From: Mesobacillus jeotgali
GTDB taxonomy: Bacteria > Bacillota > Bacilli > Bacillales > Cytobacillaceae
DNA: 64,000 nt
Reading direction: 5' to 3'
NCBI RefSeq assembly: GCF_900166585.1
Contig: NZ_FVZC01000009.1
Coordinates: 248,001 to 312,000 of the forward strand
Under the pieces are notes generated by a model. That model was not told the origin of the DNA, searched no databases, and was given only the letters and a program-made list of their open reading frames with translations. Shown piece after piece: positions 10,310 through 20,446 of the stretch. Numbering within the stretch: the stretch's first letter is position 1; each line of letters starts with the position of its first letter. The position numbers and the translations under genes were made by a program.

Positions 10310-11275
10310 ATGCTTAAATACAGTTTACGACGCATACTAGGCATGATTCCTATGCTTTTCCTTATCTCCATTGTAGTGTTTTCCCTGGCGAAGCTCATGC
10401 CAGGGGACTCCCTCAGTGGGGAAATCGATCCAAACAACACGGATCCGGAATACATAGCAGAGATGCGCGAGAAACTCGGATACAATGACCCAATCCACGA
10501 ACAATATTTCACATGGATCACAAACTTCATGGAGGGGGATTTCGGAAAATCAACCCGTTATAAAATCCCGGCAAGTGAAATCATCGGAGAACGTTTGCCG
10601 AACACTATTTTCCTAGGTTTCTCCAGTATTTTAATCACGTATATCCTAGCATTTATCATGGGTATATACGCAGGAAGAAAGCCATATACACTTGGCGATA
10701 ATTTAATAGGCACCGCGAATTATATAGGCCTTGCATTACCTTCATTTGTTGCTGGTGTATTTGCAATCTATTTCTTTTCATTCAATTTAGGATGGTTCCC
10801 GTCAAATGGATCAGTTGATATTTCGGTAGCAGAAGGAACATCCGCCTACTGGATCAGCAGAATCCATCATGTATTTTTACCGGCACTTGTTTTAGGATTA
10901 CTGAGTACTGCAAGCTATACGCAATTCCTGCGTAATGACATTATAGAAAACAGCCGTAAGGATTTTGTAAGAACGGCACGAGCTAAAGGAACACCTGAAA
11001 AGAAGATTTACAATCAGCACATTTTACGCAACTCAATCATCCCGCTGATTACATTCCTTGGATTTGATATCGTCGCACTAGTTGGCGGTGCAATCATCAC
11101 GGAAACGATTTTCACTTATCCTGGAATCGGTCAATTATTCTTGAATTCTGTCAGTCAAAGAGACTATCCTGTTTTGATGACACTGACAATGATGTTCTCA
11201 TTTTTGACATTGTTTGGAAATCTGATTGCAGACATATTATATGGAATCGTTGATCCGAGGATCAGGCTTGATTAA
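10310..11275 (+). CDS. Peptide ABC transporter permease, DppB/OppB family
   Basis: 321 aa, six predicted membrane segments starting LKYSLRRILGMIPMLFLI. The ATG at 10310 is 7 nt from AAGGAG; the ATG at 10304 is too close. Coupling loop RKDFVRTARAKGTPEKKI followed by HILRNS. Ends ILYGIVDPRIRLD. Follows the binding-protein gene by 34 bp without a terminator. Confidence 0.93.
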   Translation: MLKYSLRRILGMIPMLFLISIVVFSLAKLMPGDSLSGEIDPNNTDPEYIAEMREKLGYNDPIHEQYFTWITNFMEGDFGKSTRYKIPASEIIGERLPNTIFLGFSSILITYILAFIMGIYAGRKPYTLGDNLIGTANYIGLALPSFVAGVFAIYFFSFNLGWFPSNGSVDISVAEGTSAYWISRIHHVFLPALVLGLLSTASYTQFLRNDIIENSRKDFVRTARAKGTPEKKIYNQHILRNSIIPLITFLGFDIVALVGGAIITETIFTYPGIGQLFLNSVSQRDYPVLMTLTMMFSFLTLFGNLIADILYGIVDPRIRLD

Positions 11276-11286
11276 GGAGGATGGCT

Positions 11287-12195
11287 ATGGAAATTTCAAC
11301 AGCTAAAAACACACAGATTAACCTGAAGCCAGAAAAAGGTTTATCTCCTTGGGCCATCGCAAGAAGAAAATTCATCAAAAACAAGTTGGCGATGACAAGT
11401 CTGGTCTTCTTGATTTTCGTAATGATTGTCTCTTTCCTGGCTCCGTACATCACAACAATTGATATTACTAAAATCAATATCGGCTCAATGTCCCTCAAGC
11501 CATCAGCAGAACATTGGCTTGGAACGGACAAAAACGGCCGTGACGTTTTTACAAGATTGTTATACGGCGGAAGGGTATCCCTTTTAGTCGGAATCAGCTG
11601 TACACTATTTGTAATCATTTTTGGAACGATTGTAGGATCGATCGCAGGATATTTCGGCGGATTTGTTGACAGCATGCTTATGCGTTTTACTGATTTCGTT
11701 TTGAACTTCCCATTCCTGGTATTCGTTATCGTATTAGCTACAATTTTTCATGGTAAAGTCAATGGTCTTGTTATCCTGATCATGGTTATCAGCTTGCTGA
11801 GCTGGGGCGGGGTAGCGAGGATTGTCCGAAGCAAGATTTTGGCCGAAAAGGAGAATGAATACATTCTTGCTGCCATCTCAATCGGATGCTCACCATTCAA
11901 AGTAATCACAAAGCATTTGCTTCCAAACGTCCTTTCCACAATCATCGTTCAGGCAACAATTCTCTTCGCTTCCATGATTGTCGCTGAAACAGGACTAAGT
12001 TTCTTAGGGTTCGGTGTTCCATCAGAGATTCCTTCTTGGGGCAACATGCTAGCATTCGCAAATGAACCAGACGTACTACAAGGAAAGCCGTGGATCTGGA
12101 TTCCGCCAGCCCTTGCCATTACACTTACGATTTTGTCAATCAACTTCGTTGGTGAAGGCCTTAAGGACGCATTGAATCCAAGATCACGCCGTTAA
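11287..12195 (+). CDS. Peptide ABC transporter permease, DppC/OppC family
   Basis: 302 aa. ATG at 11287 is spaced 6-7 nt from AAGGAGG; the in-frame ATG at 11281 abuts it. OppC_N-type helix, then EHWLGTDKNGRDVFTRLLYG and the transmembrane domain; ends FVGEGLKDALNPRSRR. Last gene of this transporter operon, followed directly by a hairpin. Confidence 0.92.
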   Translation: MEISTAKNTQINLKPEKGLSPWAIARRKFIKNKLAMTSLVFLIFVMIVSFLAPYITTIDITKINIGSMSLKPSAEHWLGTDKNGRDVFTRLLYGGRVSLLVGISCTLFVIIFGTIVGSIAGYFGGFVDSMLMRFTDFVLNFPFLVFVIVLATIFHGKVNGLVILIMVISLLSWGGVARIVRSKILAEKENEYILAAISIGCSPFKVITKHLLPNVLSTIIVQATILFASMIVAETGLSFLGFGVPSEIPSWGNMLAFANEPDVLQGKPWIWIPPALAITLTILSINFVGEGLKDALNPRSRR

Positions 12196-12224
12196 AAAAT
12201 CTACCATATAAAGGTAGATTTTTT
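12194..12224. terminator. Bidirectional terminator
   Basis: Perfect stem AAAAAATCTACC/GGTAGATTTTTT between convergent genes. It has T runs on both strands and serves the peptide transporter operon and the NERD gene. Confidence 0.88.
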
Positions 12225-12231
12225 ATTTTGT

Positions 12232-13215
12232 CTATTTTTCGATCAGAGAGGTAAGGTCATAGACCCGCCCTTTTTTGTAGCCTGAGCAGGGGAGATTGAG
12301 AGAAATCAAAAAAGAAGAGGCGGACTTCCTTTTTGATTTTGGCAGCAATAAAAAATCGGAAAATTGACTGAGTGTAATGTTGCAGCCATAGAGGAAGTAA
12401 TAATCACTTAATGCGGGAATGTGTGCTGTTTTAGAGAAAGTTTGACATAGAGGGCAATACCAGCTGCCATAGACTTTTTGCATAGGAATTGCCTTGCATT
12501 GCGGACATTGGACCCCATTTTTCACATCATAAGGGTGGATGGAATATGTATCTAATATATTTGGTTTATAGGGAACATGATATTTCACGAGCTGTTTTCC
12601 TATTCTTTTAATCTCTTTAATAGAAGTATTCTCTTTTGGATAACGTTTTTCTAAGTCGCTAATCCTCGATATTAGATGGGCAGCATGAACAACTCGAAAG
12701 TTACTGTAAGAGTTAGTTCCTTTGGATTTTATAATAGTTGATGGCCTTGAAATGGCAACAAGATAGTCGAGGTTTAATGCAGGTAGTTTATGTTCATTAA
12801 GCCACTGTGATAATAATCTGATATGTCTTTGTACTTGGGTGAAGGGATCGCGGATGCCTTCTTCTTTTTCGTTAAAAAACCGTATGCACTGATTGAATTC
12901 ATGGTCAAAGATAATTGTTCCGGCAATATTCTTGGAATCAATAATAAAGGAGACTTTGGGGGAAATCAGGAGGGAGTCGATTTGAAAGAAGTGGATTCCT
13001 TGCTGTAACCTGAGGTCATTAATAATTAGGTAGGTATCATTAAGACTTGATAAGTGGTAATCAAGTTCTTTTTCACCTCTTATTCCTGCTAGGTTTTTTC
13101 GGTATTCTTCTTCAATTAAGGGTAGCTTAGGGTGATTTGCATTAAGTCGCCGCATTAAAGCCTCCTCAGCTTTCAATTTATAAGGTATGTCTCTGTCTTT
13201 ATAAAACAAATTCAT
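12232..13215 (-). CDS. NERD-domain protein with zinc ribbon
   Basis: 327 aa. N-terminal nuclease-related domain (NERD) around residues 40-150: GIRGEKELDYHLSSL, FQIDSLLIS and FIIDSKNIAG carry the family's E..D..DxK-type pattern. A zinc ribbon follows near residues 238-258 with CPQC and CPLC. Start ATG behind AAAGGAGAG. NERD proteins are thought to be nuclease-like DNA-processing proteins; no specific role is known for this one. It lies alone on the minus strand between two peptide transporter operons, without counterpart at this place in B. subtilis as far as I recall. Confidence 0.82.
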   Translation of the reverse strand: MNLFYKDRDIPYKLKAEEALMRRLNANHPKLPLIEEEYRKNLAGIRGEKELDYHLSSLNDTYLIINDLRLQQGIHFFQIDSLLISPKVSFIIDSKNIAGTIIFDHEFNQCIRFFNEKEEGIRDPFTQVQRHIRLLSQWLNEHKLPALNLDYLVAISRPSTIIKSKGTNSYSNFRVVHAAHLISRISDLEKRYPKENTSIKEIKRIGKQLVKYHVPYKPNILDTYSIHPYDVKNGVQCPQCKAIPMQKVYGSWYCPLCQTFSKTAHIPALSDYYFLYGCNITLSQFSDFLLLPKSKRKSASSFLISLNLPCSGYKKGRVYDLTSLIEK

Positions 13216-13303
13216 CTCTCCTTTTCTTATTTTATAGAAGAATATTCTCCAAAATGCTGTTAACTCCTATTGTTTAATGTGAGGATTTTTTGACAAAGAA
13301 GGG

Positions 13304-13415
13304 ATAATCCTTAAAATCTTGAGATATTCCTGAGTTTGAACTGGATATTCCTTGAAATCTGATTTTATTCCTTAGAATTAGTCAGATATTCCTTATAAAC
13401 TTAATAAATTCCTAA
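13304..13415. repeat. Six degenerate repeats with 20-21-bp period
   Basis: The tetramer TCCT, mostly within GATATTCCT, recurs at 13308, 13328, 13349, 13369, 13390 and 13410. The spacings are 20, 21, 20, 21 and 20 bp, close to two helical turns. Lies in the 307-bp gap between the divergent NERD gene and the small membrane gene. No other feature recognised in this gap. Confidence 0.6.
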
Positions 13416-13522
13416 ACCCCAAATATGAGTAACATACAGTACTTCCTAACCGACTTCCTTCATATATATGATAAAAAATGGACAGGCAAGGGTGAGAGCG
13501 TTGGGTGATCTGAATTTCACTT

Positions 13523-13750
13523 ATGAAAAGAGCCAATTTGATGATTTTTAGGTTATTTGTGTTGACGATAGGATTTGGACTGGCCGTCTCTGGGGGAATC
13601 AGCACTATTGCTTACCTTAATATGATTACGGCGGGACATGGCCTGGATGAGTATTTAAAATTTATATTGGGAAGAGTAGAGTGTTATCTGCTGCCTGCAG
13701 GGATTGGGGTCATCTGGTTAAGTATATATTGGCCAGAAAGTAATGATTAA
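13523..13750 (+). CDS. Small membrane protein, unknown
   Basis: 75 aa with two hydrophobic segments (about residues 8-30 and 50-68) and a GxxxSGG motif between. No family recognised. There is no clear ribosome site in front of ATG 13523; an in-frame ATG at 13541 is an alternative start. Hydrophobic pattern and position just before yjbA in the same direction support it, but coding status is moderate. Confidence 0.5.
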   Translation: MKRANLMIFRLFVLTIGFGLAVSGGISTIAYLNMITAGHGLDEYLKFILGRVECYLLPAGIGVIWLSIYWPESND

Positions 13751-13836
13751 ATTGATCTTCCTTTTAAGGAATAATTTTACTTAGTGCTGCCCATACTGAT
13801 GGACAAACAGTTTCTTGAAGTGAGGGGTTATAAATC

Positions 13837-14583
13837 ATGTTGTATCTTCATGATGTCTGGGTAAACTGGTTCGAAGGGGAAGAGAATGGATACAATGTTT
13901 GCCATTTTCATGAATGGCGAAAGGATGATGGGGTAGAGCTCCTGGATCAGGTGCCGCTTCTGAAAATTGACCATTTGTTATTTAATTACATTGAGAATGA
14001 TCTATCTGAGTTGCCTCAACAGCTTCTGGATGACATTTACCGAAAGGCATACTTGAGGAAAAACCATGAGCGTACACAGCTTGATTATTGTTTCGTTGTA
14101 TCGGACGGGACAGGAATTCTTGCTGTGGATACAATCGGCTATAATATTCCGATTCGAAAAAGCCGGCTGATTCCAAGACAGGAACAGCTAGTCTATGAGA
14201 TGATCGAAAACCAGGATATAATTCACTATGGCTTCAACGACCAAACGGCCCTGAAGGATTTCCACATCTTATCACCTTCGCCTGATTTAATGAGAGGCTT
14301 GACCCGGAAGGAAAGGCAATTGAAGCAATTGTTGTTCATGGCGATGGATCAGCTGAATTCTTCAAAGAATGTAGCAGAAGTCCGTTACTGGTTCACTGAA
14401 TGGAAACCCGAACAATATGAAGAAATTCAGCAGCTTTCCTTTGAACAGGTCTGGGAAAGATTATTTGAAGAAACAAAATACGGCTGGTCAGGAAAACATG
14501 AGAATTTCTGCGAGAACATCATAAAAGGACAGGCGTTCTTCGAAAAACTATGGGAGATGGAGCACGGTCCGAAAGTAAATTAA
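13837..14583 (+). CDS. yjbA: YjbA, UPF0736 family
   Basis: 248 aa soluble protein of unknown function, recognised from the family opening [26 protein letters not shown] and its place just before trpS, as in B. subtilis. Acidic, with no signal peptide or membrane segment. Start ATG behind GTGAGGGG. Ends before a shared bidirectional terminator. Confidence 0.9.
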   Translation: MLYLHDVWVNWFEGEENGYNVCHFHEWRKDDGVELLDQVPLLKIDHLLFNYIENDLSELPQQLLDDIYRKAYLRKNHERTQLDYCFVVSDGTGILAVDTIGYNIPIRKSRLIPRQEQLVYEMIENQDIIHYGFNDQTALKDFHILSPSPDLMRGLTRKERQLKQLLFMAMDQLNSSKNVAEVRYWFTEWKPEQYEEIQQLSFEQVWERLFEETKYGWSGKHENFCENIIKGQAFFEKLWEMEHGPKVN

Positions 14584-14595
14584 AATATATATAAG

Positions 14596-14625
14596 AAAGG
14601 AGCTGAACTAAGTCAGCTCCTTTTT
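14596..14625. terminator. Bidirectional terminator of yjbA and trpS
   Basis: Stem AAAGGAGCTGA/TCAGCTCCTTT with T5 tail on plus. It sits between convergent genes and abuts the trpS stop. Confidence 0.85.
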
Positions 14626-14627
14626 GC

Positions 14628-15938
<1,311 letters not shown>

Positions 15939-15944
15939 AAAATG

Positions 15945-15973
15945 ATTATAATCAAATGTTTCACGTTAATCAA
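15945..15973 (-). promoter_or_regulatory. SigA promoter of trpS leader
   Basis: On the minus strand, TTGATT (15968-15973), a 17-bp spacer, then perfect TATAAT (15945-15950). Predicted start is about 7 nt further, at the beginning of the T-box leader. Confidence 0.75.
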
Positions 15974-15990
15974 GTGCATCTGCATTATTA

Positions 15991-16356
15991 TTATAGGTAG
16001 TAAATATAAAGCGCTCCTAGCATCAGCGCTAAATTGAAAATACCAACTATTAATAGGGGATTTGCGTTAAAAGTGACCAGTTCAGATAGAGGAATCATTT
16101 CCTCAAAGGATTTTTTTTTCTCTCCTTCTTCTTTTCTGGCAAAAACGGATCGGAACGAGTAGGACATTGTGTCAAAAAATCCTGAATTCACCGTATAGAC
16201 TAAAAGAGAGGTAAATAGGAGAGCGCTGGCAATATAAAAAATAATATTAATATAGCTAAGCAGTGTTATTTCACCATGATAGACCAATGAAAGGAGGAAA
16301 ACTATTGCTTGCGAAACTAGAAATCCCCAAAAAATTTTCCCAAGTTTTTTTCGCAT
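15991..16356 (-). CDS. Membrane protein, DUF3899 type
   Basis: 121 aa with three hydrophobic helices (about residues 8-28, 34-58 and 98-120) and a charged cytoplasmic loop between. Resembles DUF3899 proteins of Bacillaceae; function unknown. ATG behind GGGAGAA. Transcribed away from oppA, toward trpS, and ends only about 20 bp before the trpS promoter. Confidence 0.75.
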   Translation of the reverse strand: MRKKLGKIFWGFLVSQAIVFLLSLVYHGEITLLSYINIIFYIASALLFTSLLVYTVNSGFFDTMSYSFRSVFARKEEGEKKKSFEEMIPLSELVTFNANPLLIVGIFNLALMLGALYIYYL

Positions 16357-16549
16357 ATTACGGATTCTCCCTTATTTTGTTATTTCATAATAATAATATT
16401 AGGAATAAATACACCAAAAAACTAAAATATTACAATTGGCAACATATTGATTTTATTGAAGAAAGGCTTATAAGTCACCATTATACCATATATGAGAGAG
16501 GAAATTTATTACTATTGTTTCAATGTTGTAAATTTTTCTCGTAAAAATA

Positions 16550-16578
16550 TTGAACATTTTTTTTAATCTATGTATAAT
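16550..16578 (+). promoter_or_regulatory. SigA promoter of oppA
   Basis: TTGAAC (16550-16555), 17-bp spacer, perfect TATAAT (16573-16578). It rules out the ATG at 16570 as a start and supports TTG at 16630. Confidence 0.8.
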
Positions 16579-16629
16579 AGGGAATGTAAAAAGTTTTCAG
16601 AAAACAACAATAAAAGAGGGGGCAAAACT

Positions 16630-18327
16630 TTGAAAAAGTCAAAATTTTCATTTCTTATGATTTTGACTCTAGTATTCTCTTTATTTCTGACTGCGTGCAG
16701 CGGAAATGAAAAGACTGGAGAAAAAGAGAAAGAAGGCGAAGGTACAACTGGCGAAACTGCTAACGTACCACAAGAATTAAGAATGCTGGATTCTTCTGAA
16801 ATCCCAACAATGGACACTGTCCTAGCTGAAGGTTCAACAAGTTTCACTTACATAAACAACGTAGGTGAAGGTCTTTACCGCTTAGACCAGGACCACAAGC
16901 CAGTTCCTGCACTTGCAGATGGCGAGCCGCAAATCAGCGAAGACAAGACTGTTTACACTTTCAAACTTCGTGACTCTAAATGGTCTAACGGTGAGCCTGT
17001 AACTGCACAAGACTTCGTTTTTGCTTGGCAGCGCGCAATCGATCCTAAGACTGCTTCTCCATATGGTCCTTACATGATGGGCGGCAAGATCAAGGGTGCT
17101 GCAGAAATCACTGAAGCTGGTGCGAAAAAGCAAGATTATGACCTTAATACTCTTGGAGTTAAAGCACTAGACGAAAAGACTTTGGAAGTAACACTAGAAA
17201 AGCCAGTAGTATACTGGGCTGACCTTTTCGCTTTCCCAACATTCTATCCGCAAAACCAGAAGTTTGTTGAAGAAAAAGGCGAAGCTTTCGCAAGCAATGC
17301 TGAAAACTTACTTTACAACGGTCCTTTCAAGATGACTAAGTGGGAAGGTACTGACGCTACTGAGTGGGTACTTGAAAAGAACGAAAACTATCACGCTGCT
17401 GATAAAGTTAAACTTGAAAAAATCACTGTAAACGTGGTTAAAGATTCAAACTCTGCTGTTAACGCATTCGAAGCTGGCGAAACAGACATGACTGGATTGC
17501 TATCTTCTGATATCGTTCCTTCATACGAAGGCGACGAGCGTATGCTTAGCTGGATGGAGCCAACTGTATTCTGGATCAAGATGAACCAGAAGAACGAAGC
17601 TCTTAAAAACGTAGATATCCGTAAAGCAATTGCAATGGGCTTCAATAAAGAAGACCTTGCTGCAAGCATCCTGAACAACGGTTCAGTAGCTGCTAACTAC
17701 TTTGTTCCAAAAGATTTCGTAACACTTAATGGTGAAGACTTCCGTGAAAAGAATGGCGACATCATTAAATTCAACGCTGAAGAAGCTAAGAAACATTGGG
17801 AAGCTGGCCTTAAGGCACTTGGTGTTGATAAGCTAGAGCTTCGCTACCTTGGTGGAGACACTGAAGCAGCTAAGAAAACAGATGCTTACATCAAGAACCA
17901 ATTGGAAACTAACCTTCCTGGTTTGACAATCAAGCTGGAAAGCGTTCCTTTCGCAGTTCGTCTAGAGCGTGACAACGCTATGGATTATGATCTACAATTC
18001 GCAGGATGGGGCCCTGACTACGGTAACGCATTGTCGTTCACTGACCTTTGGATCACTGATGGCGGAAGCAACAGAATGGGATACTCTAACCCTAAATACG
18101 ATCAGCTGATTAAAGATGCTCAAGGCAAACTTGCTACTGACGAAAAAGCTCAGTGGGAAGCACAGCAAGAAGCTGAAAGAATCATGCTTGAAGAAGATGC
18201 TGGTCTAGCGCCTGTTTACCAGCGTGCAGCTAACATCCTTCTTAACCCGAATGTTAAAGGACTTGCGATCTACAACTATGGTCCTGACTACTCATTCCAG
18301 TGGGTAACTATTGAAGGCGAAAAATAA
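16630..18327 (+). CDS. oppA: Oligopeptide-binding lipoprotein OppA
   Basis: 565 aa peptide receptor. TTG start behind AGAGGGGG. Lipobox LTAC with Cys23, then an E/K/G-rich linker and the OppA-typical VPQELRMLDSSEIPTMD. Codon use is restricted and GC-balanced compared with oppB, as expected for an abundant protein. In B. subtilis Opp imports peptides including the Phr and competence/sporulation signalling peptides (family knowledge). A hairpin between oppA and oppB probably lowers read-through so that the receptor exceeds the membrane subunits. Confidence 0.95.
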   Translation: MKKSKFSFLMILTLVFSLFLTACSGNEKTGEKEKEGEGTTGETANVPQELRMLDSSEIPTMDTVLAEGSTSFTYINNVGEGLYRLDQDHKPVPALADGEPQISEDKTVYTFKLRDSKWSNGEPVTAQDFVFAWQRAIDPKTASPYGPYMMGGKIKGAAEITEAGAKKQDYDLNTLGVKALDEKTLEVTLEKPVVYWADLFAFPTFYPQNQKFVEEKGEAFASNAENLLYNGPFKMTKWEGTDATEWVLEKNENYHAADKVKLEKITVNVVKDSNSAVNAFEAGETDMTGLLSSDIVPSYEGDERMLSWMEPTVFWIKMNQKNEALKNVDIRKAIAMGFNKEDLAASILNNGSVAANYFVPKDFVTLNGEDFREKNGDIIKFNAEEAKKHWEAGLKALGVDKLELRYLGGDTEAAKKTDAYIKNQLETNLPGLTIKLESVPFAVRLERDNAMDYDLQFAGWGPDYGNALSFTDLWITDGGSNRMGYSNPKYDQLIKDAQGKLATDEKAQWEAQQEAERIMLEEDAGLAPVYQRAANILLNPNVKGLAIYNYGPDYSFQWVTIEGEK

Positions 18328-18378
18328 AAACTGAAGCAACCAGTTTCTTATTTCAGAGTGTAATGATTCTGAGGATAG

Positions 18379-18410
18379 AAAGAGAGTATATCTAGATATA
18401 CTCTCTTTTT
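18379..18410 (+). terminator. Perfect 30-nt palindrome between oppA and oppB
   Basis: Self-complementary from 18379 to 18408 (15 bp, centre CTAG) ending in T5. As RNA it makes a strong hairpin with U tail, presumably a partial terminator or stabiliser of the oppA message. Confidence 0.75.
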
Positions 18411-18470
18411 CCCTGTATAGCATTTGTCGAACAATAGGGAAAATTGAAATAATACAGGAGGTGGACCCAT

Positions 18471-19400
18471 ATGGCAAAATACCTGTTAAAAAGGGTACTT
18501 TATATGTTTTTGACTCTTTTCATAATAGCGTCCCTTACGTTTTTCTTAATGAAAATCATTCCTGGTACGCCTTTTGCAAGTGCGAATAAATTGGGCCCTG
18601 CACAAATGGAAATCATGAAGGCCAAGTATGGTCTAGATCAGCCGGTTCCTGTGCAGTACGCTAAGTATATTGGCAATTTGCTTCAAGGAGATCTAGGTAT
18701 CTCATTTCAGTTTAATAACACCCCGGTTACTGATCTGATGATCAAGCGTTTAGGACCTTCCATGCAGCTGGGTGCCCAAGCAATGTTGCTTGGTACAGTC
18801 GTAGGAATTCTGCTTGGCATATTCGCTGCATTAAGACAGAATACATGGGTCGATTATAGCTCTACTTTCATCGCAGTATTGGGCAAGTCTATTCCTAACT
18901 TTGTATTTGCAGGATTACTGCAGTATTTTATTGGAGTTAAGCTAGGCTGGTTCCCGGTTCTTTTCTGGCGAGGTTTCGAGTACACAATCCTGCCGACTAT
19001 TGCACTTTCAGCATTGCCAATTGCAATTGCTGCCCGTTTCATGAGAACGGAAATGATCGAGGTATTAGGTTCAGACTATATCATGCTGGCAAAAGCTAAG
19101 GGTGCGAGCTTCTTTGAGATAGCGTTCAAGCACGCATTACGAAATGCGCTCATTCCGCTAGTTACTGTACTAGGTCCTTTAGCAATTTCTCTTATGACTG
19201 GTTCTCTTGTAATCGAGAAAATTTTTGCGATTCCTGGTCTTGGTGAACAGTTCGTAAAATCGATTACAGTTAATGATTACCCTGTTATCATGGGAACAAC
19301 CATTTTATTTGCTGCATTGTTTGTAGTTATCATCCTTGTAGTGGACATTCTTTATGGTATCATCGATCCACGTATCAGGTTGTCTGGAGGTAATAAGTAA
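18471..19400 (+). CDS. oppB: Oligopeptide permease OppB
   Basis: 309 aa inner-membrane subunit, six hydrophobic segments, opening AKYLLKRVLYMFLTLFII. Coupling loop SDYIMLAKAKGASFFEIAF then HALRNALIP. ATG behind AGGAGGTG. The stop shares one base with the oppC start. Confidence 0.95.
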   Translation: MAKYLLKRVLYMFLTLFIIASLTFFLMKIIPGTPFASANKLGPAQMEIMKAKYGLDQPVPVQYAKYIGNLLQGDLGISFQFNNTPVTDLMIKRLGPSMQLGAQAMLLGTVVGILLGIFAALRQNTWVDYSSTFIAVLGKSIPNFVFAGLLQYFIGVKLGWFPVLFWRGFEYTILPTIALSALPIAIAARFMRTEMIEVLGSDYIMLAKAKGASFFEIAFKHALRNALIPLVTVLGPLAISLMTGSLVIEKIFAIPGLGEQFVKSITVNDYPVIMGTTILFAALFVVIILVVDILYGIIDPRIRLSGGNK

Positions 19401-20428
19401 TGGCTGACTTTGAAGCAAAGATTCCAAAAGACCGTTTTAGGCCGGCAGAAATCGATTCGGCCAAAAGCGAGGAAATTAATAAGCCAAGCTTAACCTTCTG
19501 GCAGGACGCATGGATGCGCGTTCGTAAAAATAAGGGTGCGCTTGCAAGCTTAATAGTTATGGCTTTAGTTATCATTATGGCTTTCCTTGGACCAGTAATC
19601 AGTGGCAAGGAGTTTGACACTCAAAAAGTAAGCCATAATAATTTGCCGCCTAGAATTCAGGGGCTTGAAAATATCAGCTGGCTTCCTTTTGACGGTGTCA
19701 AGGTAAATAAAGCAGGAAAAGAAATTAACATGTATGAGGTCAAAAAAGTAGATGAATATTATTGGTTTGGTACCGATGCCTTAGGCCGTGACTTATTCAC
19801 GCGAGTATGGAAAGGTACGCAAATCTCTTTATACATTGCACTATTAGCCGCGGTTATTGATATGATCATTGGTGTTGCCTATGGTGCGATATCAGGGTAT
19901 TACGGTGGAAGATTGGACAATGTGATGCAAAGGATTACCGAAATTCTTGTAGGTATTCCAACAATGATTGTCGTTATATTGATGATTCTAGTCTTGCGTC
20001 CAGGTATCATTTCGATTACCGTTGCACTTACAATTACAGGTTGGGTTGGAATGGCCCGTGTGGTACGTGCCCAGACGCTTAAGCTGAAGGAACAGGAGTT
20101 TGTACTGGCTTCGAAAACACTTGGAAACAGTGATGGCAAGATCATCTCTAAACACTTATTGCCAAACCTTGCAGGTGTCATCATTATCAATACAATGTTC
20201 ACGATACCAAATGCAGTCTTCTTCGAAGCGTTCTTGAGCTTTATCGGTCTTGGTCTTCAGGATCCATATGCTTCCCTTGGAACCTTGATTGATGAAGGAT
20301 TTAAAGTGCTAAGATTGCACCCACATGAGATGATAATTCCAGCTGTTGTCATCAGTATCATCATGATTACGTTCAATATGCTGGCAGACGGATTGCGCGA
20401 TGCGCTTGATCCGAAAATGCGCGATTAA
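19400..20428 (+). CDS. oppC: Oligopeptide permease OppC
   Basis: 342 aa, longer than the other two OppC-type proteins here because of an extracytoplasmic insert after the first helix (roughly residues 70-125), as in classical OppC. Contains WFGTDALGRDLFTR and ends [12 protein letters not shown]. Start ATG overlaps the oppB stop. Confidence 0.95.
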   Translation: MADFEAKIPKDRFRPAEIDSAKSEEINKPSLTFWQDAWMRVRKNKGALASLIVMALVIIMAFLGPVISGKEFDTQKVSHNNLPPRIQGLENISWLPFDGVKVNKAGKEINMYEVKKVDEYYWFGTDALGRDLFTRVWKGTQISLYIALLAAVIDMIIGVAYGAISGYYGGRLDNVMQRITEILVGIPTMIVVILMILVLRPGIISITVALTITGWVGMARVVRAQTLKLKEQEFVLASKTLGNSDGKIISKHLLPNLAGVIIINTMFTIPNAVFFEAFLSFIGLGLQDPYASLGTLIDEGFKVLRLHPHEMIIPAVVISIIMITFNMLADGLRDALDPKMRD

Positions 20429-20446
20429 AGGGCAGGTGAATGTATT

